From CAVVEC01 sp963747105 (GTDB lineage: Bacteria > Acidobacteriota > Terriglobia > Terriglobales > Acidobacteriaceae): DNA of 64,000 bases. The position numbers were made by a program, and so were the translations under genes. Location: contig CAVVEC010000016.1 of the NCBI GenBank assembly GCA_963747105.1, positions 1 through 64,000 of the forward strand, written 5' to 3'. Each line of letters opens with the position of its first letter. The first letter of the stretch is position 1. Shown here one piece after another: positions 54,442 through 62,377 of this stretch. The notes below the pieces were generated by a model. The model was not told the origin of the DNA, made no database searches, and saw nothing but the letters and a program-made list of their open reading frames with translations.

Positions 54442-55512
54442 TTATTGTTTCAAATCTGGGTCTGAAAGATTCATCCACTTCTGAACAACCTGAAGTGTCA
54501 CTGCGAATGAAACCGCGAAAAGCGAGCCGACAACATCAAAGAGCGGACGTGCAACGTTGCCCGCCGAAACGAGGGGGCGCGCAGCTTCACGCCCCGCATC
54601 GTTCCAGGCCGAGAGCGCGATGGTCACCATAGCGGCCGCGAGTGCGCCCCGGCACCACGCTCTCGGCACATATTTTGCGGCGAAGAATACGAAAGGCAGC
54701 CAAATGATGGTCAGCCACAAATTCCACTCGGTTGCAACAAGCAGCAGATTGTGAATGAAGCTTCCCTCCGCGCTTCGCTCCTGAGACACGATGTTCCAAG
54801 GCAACACCAAGGTGTGGTCAATACTCGAGCGAACAACCAATACCGTAATCAGACCTACGACGGCCATAGCCACCACTGCCAGCACTTTCTTAGCCCGCTG
54901 CGGAGACGATTCCGACAGAACCCAGCTCCCCGCAAATACCAACCCGATGGGTATGAATGTTTCCTTGGTGAGACCGGCAACCAGTCCGATGGCCGGTACG
55001 ATCATCCATTTGCGTGACAGCAGTGCCCAGGCCAACAATACAAACCAAAAGCCATCGGCCGAATCGACTAGGCCGCTGAGGTGGTAATTTGGCACTGTGA
55101 AATTCAACAAATATGCCAACGCTGCGACGGCTCCGGCGGAACTGCTGGCCGACAGCATGTACGCGAGCATACTTACAAACAAGGCGGCGCCTGCGCAGAA
55201 AATCGAATTGACGATTAGCAGTGCAAATGCGGTGGGATTCCAACTGCCAATCCGTCCCCGAGCGATCCGATAGATGGGTTTCGCCAGATAGGGCACGAGG
55301 ATCCTGTACTTGAAGTGGCCAGTGACCGCCTCCGGTCCCTGCTCGACAAGTTTGTAATACTGCACACTGTCCGACAAACCTGCGGTGGACCTGGGATCGT
55401 AACGACCAAGCGTGGGATATCCAAGGCCAAAGCAAATTGCGAACAAAAGGAAGACCCACGCCGACAGAGCTACCAGCTTCCTCGACTGACCGGGGCGCAG
55501 CAGTTGTGTCAT
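54442..55512 (-). CDS. Polytopic membrane protein, possibly GT-C glycosyltransferase-like
   Basis: 356 aa with nine or ten hydrophobic helices (LVALSAWVFLLFAICFGLG; ALAYLLNFTVPNYHLSGLVD; VLAVVAMAVVGLITVLVV). The first outer loop contains RYDPRSTAGLSDSVQYYKLVE and GHFKYRILVPYLAKP, an arrangement (acidic residue in the first loop, then an FKYRILVP strip) found in uncharacterised GT-C-like proteins. No family name can be assigned with confidence. The gene overlaps the upstream GT4 gene by four bases on the minus strand, so the two are probably one operon within the polysaccharide locus. Confidence 0.65.
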   Translation of the reverse strand: MTQLLRPGQSRKLVALSAWVFLLFAICFGLGYPTLGRYDPRSTAGLSDSVQYYKLVEQGPEAVTGHFKYRILVPYLAKPIYRIARGRIGSWNPTAFALLIVNSIFCAGAALFVSMLAYMLSASSSAGAVAALAYLLNFTVPNYHLSGLVDSADGFWFVLLAWALLSRKWMIVPAIGLVAGLTKETFIPIGLVFAGSWVLSESSPQRAKKVLAVVAMAVVGLITVLVVRSSIDHTLVLPWNIVSQERSAEGSFIHNLLLVATEWNLWLTIIWLPFVFFAAKYVPRAWCRGALAAAMVTIALSAWNDAGREAARPLVSAGNVARPLFDVVGSLFAVSFAVTLQVVQKWMNLSDPDLKQ

Positions 55513-56564
55513 TTTCTCACCCCATCGGGCGCTGAACGGACTGCTGAAGTGAGCAGAGACAAGGCTTGCCGAAAACGTTCCATAAAGTGTTCTTCGAGGA
55601 AAACTGCCTGTACTCTCTCTCTCGCCGCTCGGCCTACCTTAGCCGCGTACTGAGCATCGGCAAGGACCGGAATCGCGGCTTCGGCAATACTCTCGGGGCC
55701 CATGTCTTTTGCCACTACCGCCCCGGTGCCATCAGGAAACAGTTCTTCCGTCACCGTACCGGCCAACCCCAGGAATGGCACGCCAAAACTTGCAGCCTCC
55801 ACTCCCGCAAGTCCAAATCCCTCACCTTTGGACGGGAAAAAAAGCAGCCTGCACGAGCGATACATTTGATCGCGTTGTACATCACTCAACCGGCCGCAGA
55901 ACTCAATTCCTTCCAGACGTTCATCTTTTACTCTTTGGCGCAGGCGGTGTTCGTCGTTTCCCTTGCCGACAATCATGAGCCGGGCATGCGGAACGGCGGC
56001 GCGAATGATCGGCCAGGCGCTGATTACGGCATCGTGGCCCTTATACCGTTCTATCTCCAAAATACGTCCCACCATGAGTCCGACGGGTGGCGACGTGCTT
56101 AGATCGACCGGCTGAGGTTGACCGCGAACACCCAGCCAAGTCACGTCGACCTCAGGCAGCCAGGGGTTGAATCTGCGCGCTTCAGCTTCAGTAGTTGCTG
56201 AATTGGTGAGAAGAAGATTGGCCCGGAGGAGCGCTTCGCGGCGGCGTCCCGTCAGCGGTTCCCAAACCTCCACGCCGTGTAAAAACACGACATAGCGAAT
56301 CCCACGTAAGGTGGGGATTAGCGAATGCAGAACAGCCAGATGCACGTGGTCATAGATCACCAAGTCGGGCCGCTTAAGGCCACCCAATCCTGCTCGCCAC
56401 GCTACCGTGGAGATGCGCAACGAACGGGGCCAGAAGGCGGGATGCTCCCACAGCAGGAGTTCGTAATCTCGCTCCATGGCGGCAACCATCATCTGATCAA
56501 CAACACCGATGCCTCCATACCGAGTTCCTAGCCCGGACGTGACTAGCGCAACTCTAGGACGCAA
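55509..56564 (-). CDS. GT4-family glycosyltransferase
   Basis: 351 aa, ATG at 56564. GT-B motifs: RVALVTSGLGTRYGGIGVVDQMM, YVVFLHGVEVWEPLTGRRREAL, LLTNSATTEAEARRF, VGRILEIERYKGHDAVISAWP, ARLMIVGKGNDEHRLRQRV, IEFCGRLSDVQRDQMYRSC, and LFFPSKGEGFGLAGVEAASFG carrying the EGFGL-x-x-x-E donor site. A complete and typical member of the mannosyl/rhamnosyl-transferase-like group. It reads away from the next GT4 gene with a 100-base divergent gap at 56565-56665 that must carry both promoters. Confidence 0.93.
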   Translation of the reverse strand: MRPRVALVTSGLGTRYGGIGVVDQMMVAAMERDYELLLWEHPAFWPRSLRISTVAWRAGLGGLKRPDLVIYDHVHLAVLHSLIPTLRGIRYVVFLHGVEVWEPLTGRRREALLRANLLLTNSATTEAEARRFNPWLPEVDVTWLGVRGQPQPVDLSTSPPVGLMVGRILEIERYKGHDAVISAWPIIRAAVPHARLMIVGKGNDEHRLRQRVKDERLEGIEFCGRLSDVQRDQMYRSCRLLFFPSKGEGFGLAGVEAASFGVPFLGLAGTVTEELFPDGTGAVVAKDMGPESIAEAAIPVLADAQYAAKVGRAARERVQAVFLEEHFMERFRQALSLLTSAVRSAPDGVRK

Positions 56565-56665
56565 AGGATCACCGTTAACCTACCGAAATACTAATATCAT
56601 CTGTTATCGGCAAACTGAAAGATTTTGTAAGATAGCGATGGCCCTGGATCGTATCACTCCCTTTC

Positions 56666-57811
56666 ATGAAAGTTTTGCATGTGGTTCCGTCGTTCCACCC
56701 CGCCTACGTGTATGGCGGGCCGATTGGCTCCACGTTCGAACTGTGTCGAAACCTGGCGAAACTCGGCTGTGAGGTTCGAGTGCTGACTACCGATGCGAAT
56801 GGTTTAGGCCAGGTTCTGGAAGTGGAGAAGGACAAGGATGTTCTATTTGAAGAAGGATTCAGCGTCCGCTACTGCCGGCGTCGTTTGCGGCACTCTGTTT
56901 CTCCGACGCTTCTCCGATTGCTGCGACCGTACGCGTCTTGGGCTGACGTGGTACACCTGTACTACGTCTACAGCTTCCCCACGTTTCCGACGCTGCTGCA
57001 CTGCCGTGTATTGAATAAACCGCTAATCTGGTCGCCGCTGGGTGCGTTGCAGCGCTGGGAGCGTTCTTCGCGGCGCGGATCGAAGGCAGTTTGGGATTTT
57101 TTGTGGTACCACGGAGTGGACCTATCTCGCCTGACGTTGCAGGTCACTTCCGAACGCGAGCAAAGTGAGACGTTAACTAGTTTTCCCAGGCTGCGTACGC
57201 GCGTGATTTCCAATGGAGTCGAAGTCCCTGATCATCTGGATCGGACAACGCAAGAGGGAGAGCTTCGACTGCTCTTCATTGGGCGACTCGATCCGATAAA
57301 GGGAATTGAGGCTTTATTGCAGGCTTGCAGCAGGCTGTCTGCCGATTCCGAATTTGCCTGGCGTCTCACTATCGCCGGGTGGGGAGCGCCAGTATACGTA
57401 GCTCACATTAGTCAGCAGGTCACTGCTCTCGGTCTGGGTCACCGAGTGCATATCATTGGAGGAGTTCTGGGAGAAGCCAAGAAAAAGCTATTTGAAAATT
57501 CCGACGTGGCTGTTTTTCCTTCTCACATTGAAAGTTTCGGCATTGTTGTCGCCGAGGCTCTCGCCCACGGCGTCCCGGTTATCGCCAGCAAAGGTACGCC
57601 CTGGAGCGGTCTCGAGCCGAAGCAGTGCGGCCTATGGGTGGACAATAGTCCGGAGAGCCTGGCCAACGCAATTCGCTCAGTTCGTACCATGCCGTTGCGC
57701 GAGATGGGACTGCGTGGACGAGAATGGATGCAAAGACAATTTGCCTGGCAGTCAATTGCTGCCCAGATGCTCGACCTGTACCACGAATCCAGGCGCATGA
57801 TCGCGATCTGA
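56666..57811 (+). CDS. GT4-family glycosyltransferase
   Basis: 381 aa, ATG at 56666 (MKVLHVVPSFHPAYVYGGPIG). It has the classic GT4 order: YGGPIGSTFELCRNLAKLG, VHLYYVYSFPTFPTLL, VISNGVEVPDHLD, LLFIGRLDPIKGIEALLQAC, HIIGGVLGEAKKKLFENSDV, and VFPSHIESFGIVVAEALAHGVPVIAS with the ESFGxxxxEA donor-binding motif. Intact, normal length. The upstream 100-base divergent gap contains a possible -10 TAAGAT near 56630. Confidence 0.93.
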   Translation: MKVLHVVPSFHPAYVYGGPIGSTFELCRNLAKLGCEVRVLTTDANGLGQVLEVEKDKDVLFEEGFSVRYCRRRLRHSVSPTLLRLLRPYASWADVVHLYYVYSFPTFPTLLHCRVLNKPLIWSPLGALQRWERSSRRGSKAVWDFLWYHGVDLSRLTLQVTSEREQSETLTSFPRLRTRVISNGVEVPDHLDRTTQEGELRLLFIGRLDPIKGIEALLQACSRLSADSEFAWRLTIAGWGAPVYVAHISQQVTALGLGHRVHIIGGVLGEAKKKLFENSDVAVFPSHIESFGIVVAEALAHGVPVIASKGTPWSGLEPKQCGLWVDNSPESLANAIRSVRTMPLREMGLRGREWMQRQFAWQSIAAQMLDLYHESRRMIAI

Positions 57812-57962
57812 GCAGATGGCAAAAGCGGGATCGCACCGGGCGCTGTGCTTCATGTTCATCTACTGGGACGAGTGCAAGTCCTTGTCTGGAGCGGCCTTTC
57901 TGTCATATACTTGCAGCCCGCGGAAAGAACCTGCAATGATCTCCCCCTTCTTCCGCAATCTT

Positions 57963-57975
57963 CCTCGAATCGAGG
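57963..57975 (+). promoter_or_regulatory. Small inverted repeat overlapping the ribosome site of GloVer gene 2
   Basis: CCTCG-AAT-CGAGG at 57963-57975; its right arm is the first part of the GAGGTGG ribosome-binding site of the gene starting at 57985. If folded in mRNA it would mask that site. Confidence 0.35.
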
Positions 57976-57984
57976 TGGTCCAAT

Positions 57985-59319
57985 ATGAATGGTCCCAACA
58001 TGCAAGGGCAGCGTGTCATAGGTCGGATCCTGCGACCGGTTTTAATCGCTCTGGTACTGGCAACTGCGGCGTGGGCCAGCAGCGAGCAGGCAATTTATAC
58101 CTTTACTGGCGGAAGTAGCGATGGCAGCAATCCACTTTCTGCGCTGGTCGCAGACAAGGTGGGCAATCTCTATGGCACAACTCTCACGGGCGGCGGCTAC
58201 CCGAATTGCAGCCCGTTTGGCCAGTCGTGCGGTGTCGTTTTCCAGCTCACTCCAAAATCCGGCGGTGGCTGGACGGAAAGCGTGATTTACACCTTTACAG
58301 GCGGCGCCGACGGAGGGTATTCCTATAACGGCTTGGTCATGGATGCCAAAGGCAATCTCTATGGTACAACATATCTTGGCGGCACTCCCACCGGAGGATG
58401 TCCCGGCGGGACTTGCGGCACCGTTTTCGAGCTTAGCCCGCCCCAACACAAGGGAGACGTTTGGAAAGAGACCGTCCTTTACAGCTTCTGCAGCCAATCC
58501 GGCTGCACGGACGGAAGCTATCCCGTCGATCGTCTGATCATCGACAAGCAGGGTAACCTCTATGGTACGACCAATGTGGGAGGGCTCTCGGGAGGTTGCA
58601 ATACCAGTGGGTTTGGCGGCTACGGGTGCGGCGTCGTGTTTAAGCTGACTCACGGCAAGAGTGGCTGGAAAGAAAGTTTGCTATATACGTTCAATGGGAA
58701 TTCGGATGGCGGCTTTCCCTATGGCGGAGTCACTTTCGACAAAAGCAGCAATTTATATGGGACGACGAACGGTGAAGGAGCGTATGGAGCGGGCACCGTG
58801 TACGAACTGAAGAAGGGGGCCAAGGGCTGGAAGGAGAATACACTCTATTCCTTCTCCGGAGGGACCGACGGCGGCTACTCGGTAGCTCCATTGATCATCG
58901 ACGCAGCGGGTAATCTCTACGGCACCGCGGAATCTGGGGGCGCCAGCTACTACGGTACTGTGTTCGAACTGCAACATGCCAAAAGTGGTTGGACGGAGAA
59001 GACAGTCTATACCTTTACCGGCGGCCAGGATGGAGGCTATCCCTCAGCCAGCCTCGTGAAGAGGGGGAAGAGTTTGTACGGGACGAGCTGGGGAGGGGGC
59101 AACAAATCCGGGTGCTACTACGGCTGTGGAGCGGTGGTGGAGCTGACCCAGGGCAAGAACGGGTGGACGGAGAACACGTTGTATGGTTTCACGGGCGGTG
59201 CGGATGGGGGCGAGCCCAACAATTCCGTGCTGTTCGACAAGTCAGGCAATCTGTATGGCACTACTACGATTGGCGGTGACTATGGCACCTATGGGGTGGT
59301 GTACCAGATCACTCCTTAA
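57985..59319 (+). CDS. Secreted GloVer-repeat (TIGR03803) protein, copy 2
   Basis: 444 aa, ATG at 57985 behind GAGGTGG. The signal peptide ends near AAWASSEQ. Eight repeats follow the pattern LYTFTGGxDGGYPxxxLVxDxxGNLYGTTxxGG...GTVFELxxxKSGWTE. It is paralogous to the protein at 34124-35410 (SEQAIYTFTGGSSDGS against TETVLYSFAGGSDGT at the N-terminus). It has more Cys pairs (GGCPGGTCG, SGCYYGCG). No membrane anchor at the C-terminus (VYQITP). It probably forms a beta-propeller-like outer surface or secreted protein. Its placement in the polysaccharide locus suggests a surface role, without proof. Confidence 0.88.
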   Translation: MNGPNMQGQRVIGRILRPVLIALVLATAAWASSEQAIYTFTGGSSDGSNPLSALVADKVGNLYGTTLTGGGYPNCSPFGQSCGVVFQLTPKSGGGWTESVIYTFTGGADGGYSYNGLVMDAKGNLYGTTYLGGTPTGGCPGGTCGTVFELSPPQHKGDVWKETVLYSFCSQSGCTDGSYPVDRLIIDKQGNLYGTTNVGGLSGGCNTSGFGGYGCGVVFKLTHGKSGWKESLLYTFNGNSDGGFPYGGVTFDKSSNLYGTTNGEGAYGAGTVYELKKGAKGWKENTLYSFSGGTDGGYSVAPLIIDAAGNLYGTAESGGASYYGTVFELQHAKSGWTEKTVYTFTGGQDGGYPSASLVKRGKSLYGTSWGGGNKSGCYYGCGAVVELTQGKNGWTENTLYGFTGGADGGEPNNSVLFDKSGNLYGTTTIGGDYGTYGVVYQITP

Positions 59320-59366
59320 GTCAATCATCTCCTCGCGCGGCAACGCGCACGCCGCGCGACGGAGAC

Positions 59367-59684
59367 GTGTCGCCGGGGGCAGGCTATGGGCAGAGACGCA
59401 CAGGCAATGTTATTCCTGCGGTGATCCACGTCGACGGCTCCGGGCGTCGCCCAACGGTCTCGCAGAGTGCGAACCCTCGTTACTATCAGCTGATCAGCGA
59501 TTTCGAACAATTGAGCGGCGTTCCAGTCGTGCTGATTACATCTTGCAACGAAGATGAGCCGATAGTGTGTACTCCGCAAGAGGCGATCGGTTGTTTTCAA
59601 AGGACCCCGATGGACGTTCTTTTCCTGGGCGATTACATCGTAGGGCATCAGGGACTTGGTGCGAGGAAACAGTCCACGCAATGA
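59367..59684 (+). pseudogene. C-terminal remnant of a carbamoyltransferase (NodU/CmcH-type)
   Basis: The 105-codon frame contains IPAVIHVDGSGRRPTVSQSA, NPRYYQLISDFEQLSGVPVV, LITSCNEDEPIVCTPQEAIG and MDVLFLGDYIVG. This corresponds closely to the C-terminal domain of NodU/CmcH O-carbamoyltransferases, which are normally about 550-600 aa. Everything N-terminal is missing and replaced by the GloVer gene, whose stop is only 48 bases upstream. No functional enzyme can be made. Its TGA stop overlaps the ATG of the following GT4 gene, so the original operon order carbamoyltransferase-GT4 is preserved. The upstream part was probably lost by rearrangement. Confidence 0.8.
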
Positions 59685-60973
59685 AGATCCTGATTCTGAA
59701 CCATGCGTTTTATCCCGACGTCGTCTCGACGGCGCAGCACGCTGCTGACTTGGCGGTCGCTTTGGCCGATGCCGGTCACGAGGTCACGGTGATTTGCAAT
59801 CGCCGCGGCTACGACGACCGCACATTAGTCTTTCCTAGCGAAGAAACCTGGAAGAACATAAGAATTATCCGGTTGCGATCCACCAGCGTGGGCAAAGGCA
59901 GCAAATGGCGCCGGGCCGTCGATTTCGCAACGTTCATCATGGCATGCAGCGTGCGACTGCTGTTTCTTTCACGCTTTGATGTGATCGTGAGCTTGTCCTC
60001 TCCTCCCTTGATTTCATTTATTGCCGCCTTGGTGGTCCCCTTCAAGGCTCGCCGGATGGTTTTCTGGTCTATGGACCTCAACCCGGATGAAGCGATTGCT
60101 GCCGGGTGGCTTCGCCAAGGTTCCACTTCGGTGCTGCTGCTGTCGCGCATGCTGCTTTACAGCTTGCGGCGCGCGGACCGGATTGTCGTTTTGGATCGCT
60201 TCATGAAGGATCGAATCCGCACGAAGAACATTGATGAAACGAAGATCGCTGTAGTTCCACCCTGGTCCCATGACGATCGCGTTTGTTTCGACGAGCAGGG
60301 CAGGCAAGAGTTTCGCGCACGCCACAGTTTGTCGGAGAAATTTGTTGTCATGTATTCAGGAAACCACAGCCCATGCCATCCTTTGGACACGCTGCTGGAT
60401 GCAGCAGAGCTGCTTGCAGATCGGAAAGACATTGTTTTTTGTTTTGTCGGCGGCGGAAGCGAGTTTCAAAAGGTCAAAGATCGGGTGCGTACGCATGCCA
60501 TGGACAACGTCTTGTGCCTGTCCTATCAGCCGCTCGACACACTCTCCGCATCTCTCTCTGCCGCCGATTTACACGTTGTGGTCATGGGGAACGAATTTGT
60601 CGGGATCGTGCATCCGTGCAAAATCTATAACATCCTGGCGGTGGGCAAGCCATTCCTTTACATCGGTCCGCAACACAGCCATGTCCGCGACATTATGGCT
60701 AAGTTTCCGGACCTGAAGCTCGGTTATGCCTGCGAGCACGGTGATGTGAACGCTGCCGTGGCGAGCATTTTGTCGGCGAAGGCGCATCCTGGTTCTACCC
60801 AGTCTCTCAGCATCGCAGGCCGGTTCTCCAAGAAGGCACTGATGCCAAGAATGTTGAGCACAATCGAGGGGGAAGGAGGCTTGGACATTCAGCATTCCCC
60901 GGATATTCTCGTAGAAACCGGCTCGCACAAAAGCGAGGCTGCGTTCCGCGAGAATACTAAAGCACACAACTGA
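59681..60973 (+). CDS. GT4-family glycosyltransferase
   Basis: 430 aa from the ATG at 59681, overlapping the carbamoyltransferase remnant's stop. It opens MKILILNHAFYPDVVSTAQH, typical of the WcaI-like GT4 group. It has LAVALADAGHEVTVICNRRGY, VSLSSPPLISFIAALVV, DLNPDEAIAAGWL, MYSGNHSPCHPLDTLLDAAELL, VFCFVGGGSEFQKVKDRV, and VHPCKIYNILAVGKPFLYIGP. The last is the KxYnxLA-type donor region of this subgroup instead of EGFG. Ends with a polar tail. Convergent with the Wza-like gene one base away. Confidence 0.9.
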   Translation: MKILILNHAFYPDVVSTAQHAADLAVALADAGHEVTVICNRRGYDDRTLVFPSEETWKNIRIIRLRSTSVGKGSKWRRAVDFATFIMACSVRLLFLSRFDVIVSLSSPPLISFIAALVVPFKARRMVFWSMDLNPDEAIAAGWLRQGSTSVLLLSRMLLYSLRRADRIVVLDRFMKDRIRTKNIDETKIAVVPPWSHDDRVCFDEQGRQEFRARHSLSEKFVVMYSGNHSPCHPLDTLLDAAELLADRKDIVFCFVGGGSEFQKVKDRVRTHAMDNVLCLSYQPLDTLSASLSAADLHVVVMGNEFVGIVHPCKIYNILAVGKPFLYIGPQHSHVRDIMAKFPDLKLGYACEHGDVNAAVASILSAKAHPGSTQSLSIAGRFSKKALMPRMLSTIEGEGGLDIQHSPDILVETGSHKSEAAFRENTKAHN

Positions 60974-60974
60974 A

Positions 60975-61976
60975 TCAAGGTATCCGATAAACAGCCGCTT
61001 GGCTCGAGAGAGTGATAATCGATCCCAGACTCAACACGCTCTTAAGCCGACTGCTAGGCACGTAGAGTATATCGTCCGGTTGTACGGCTATATCCGGCTT
61101 CTTGCCCTCCATGAGCTTTTGCAGCGGGACCGGTATCTCTTGTACGCCGCTGGTGGCGCGACGCAATATCTTGGTTTTGCCGGACGATGCCAGGTGAGTG
61201 GGGCCGCCCGCTGCCGCCATCACCTGTAGAACCGTAACTCCTACAGTGGAATTTGAGATATATCCGCCCGGCCGGTTTACCTCTCCCAAGACGTACACAA
61301 TACCGGCCTTTGGAACGATAACAGTATCGCCTGGCAGCAATTCCACGTTGCTGCGCGCCATGGCAGCAGGATCTTTTGGTGAAAGGTCGACCGTCGAAAC
61401 CTCTGTGGTATCGCGGTGAGAAATCGTAACTGTGTTCGCCGCTTTGTCAGTAAGGCCACCCGCGGTTTGCAAGATGTCAAGTAAACGATGGGGGCCGAGG
61501 CTGGAATAAACACCGGGCTTGTTCACCTCCCCGGCAACTGAAATCTCACTGTTGGTATATTCCTTTACGAACACCGAAACTTGTGGGTGGTTGAGGATTC
61601 CCTTCTTCTGCAGTTGTTCCCCGATCATCCCTTCGGCTTCTGCGCTGGTCGCGCCGGCGACATGAATAGAACCGAGGAGAGGCATGGAAATATTGCCGTC
61701 CGATCCGACGCGGACATGTTGGGAAAGGTCCGAAGCTCCGAAAACCGTGACCTCAAGTTCGTCACCTGGGCCAATGCGAAGCGTGTGAGACGTAGCCTGG
61801 GAACCGGCGTCTTGTTTTGACTCCGCAACTGGAACCGTGACACTGGATGGGCCGGTCATTGTGCTGCCGCTTTGGCCCACATTCACTGTTTGTGCGCAGG
61901 CGGCTGGGAGTAACGCAAACAGGCCAAGAGAAACGGCAAGCGCCAAAATGTCTTGAAGTACCGCAAACTTTTTCAC
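60975..61976 (-). CDS. Wza-like polysaccharide export protein with SLBB domains
   Basis: 333 aa, ATG at 61976. A signal peptide runs to about residue 29 (LPAACAQ); the Cys before AQ is not followed by a clean lipobox, so lipidation is uncertain. The Poly_export domain begins TLRIGPGDELEVTVFGASDLSQ with VRVGSDGNISMPLLGSIHV. Two SLBB repeats follow (ISVAGEVNKPGVYSSLGPHR; VYVLGEVNRPGGYISNSTVG), then DILYVPSSRLKSVLSL. This makes the periplasmic/outer-membrane export conduit that partners with Wzc. Length is near normal. It is divergent from the initiating transferase gene. Confidence 0.93.
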   Translation of the reverse strand: MKKFAVLQDILALAVSLGLFALLPAACAQTVNVGQSGSTMTGPSSVTVPVAESKQDAGSQATSHTLRIGPGDELEVTVFGASDLSQHVRVGSDGNISMPLLGSIHVAGATSAEAEGMIGEQLQKKGILNHPQVSVFVKEYTNSEISVAGEVNKPGVYSSLGPHRLLDILQTAGGLTDKAANTVTISHRDTTEVSTVDLSPKDPAAMARSNVELLPGDTVIVPKAGIVYVLGEVNRPGGYISNSTVGVTVLQVMAAAGGPTHLASSGKTKILRRATSGVQEIPVPLQKLMEGKKPDIAVQPDDILYVPSSRLKSVLSLGSIITLSSQAAVYRIP

Positions 61977-62377
61977 AATGCTCAGGATTCTAGGCTGCTG
62001 CTACACCGGAGACAACCACAATTTCGGTTCAGAGTGTAATTTCACTCGATTTTGGCGGGTTTTTTCTGTCGGATGAGCAGAATTATGTTGCATGATAGGG
62101 CTTGTTCGGATATGTTGCCGACGAGGATTGTCTGCACAGGGCTGGGAAGCCTTGCCCGGCCTGGGTTATGCAGTAAGGTCGTCTAGAGTCTCCCTTCTCC
62201 CCCAAGGGATGTCTCAACATTCGGAATACGCGTCGGTCTTAGGAGGCAGAAGCCACAGCGGTGAAGTGGCCTGCGCCTGTTCGCGCCATAGCTGTAAGGG
62301 TATATCGGTCAGTTCAGAACTGCTTGTCAGGAGAGGATTCTCTCCTAACGGGTGCGCTGTCTCGCTTGAGGGGGGAG
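61977..62377. other. Divergent promoter region between Wza- and WecA-like genes
   Basis: About 400 bases without a gene. A near-palindrome GAGTGTAATTTCACTC (62032-62047, 14 of 16 positions symmetric) lies 56 bases from the Wza-like start and could be an operator. A GAGGGGGGAG ribosome site precedes the WecA-like start. Confidence 0.5.
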
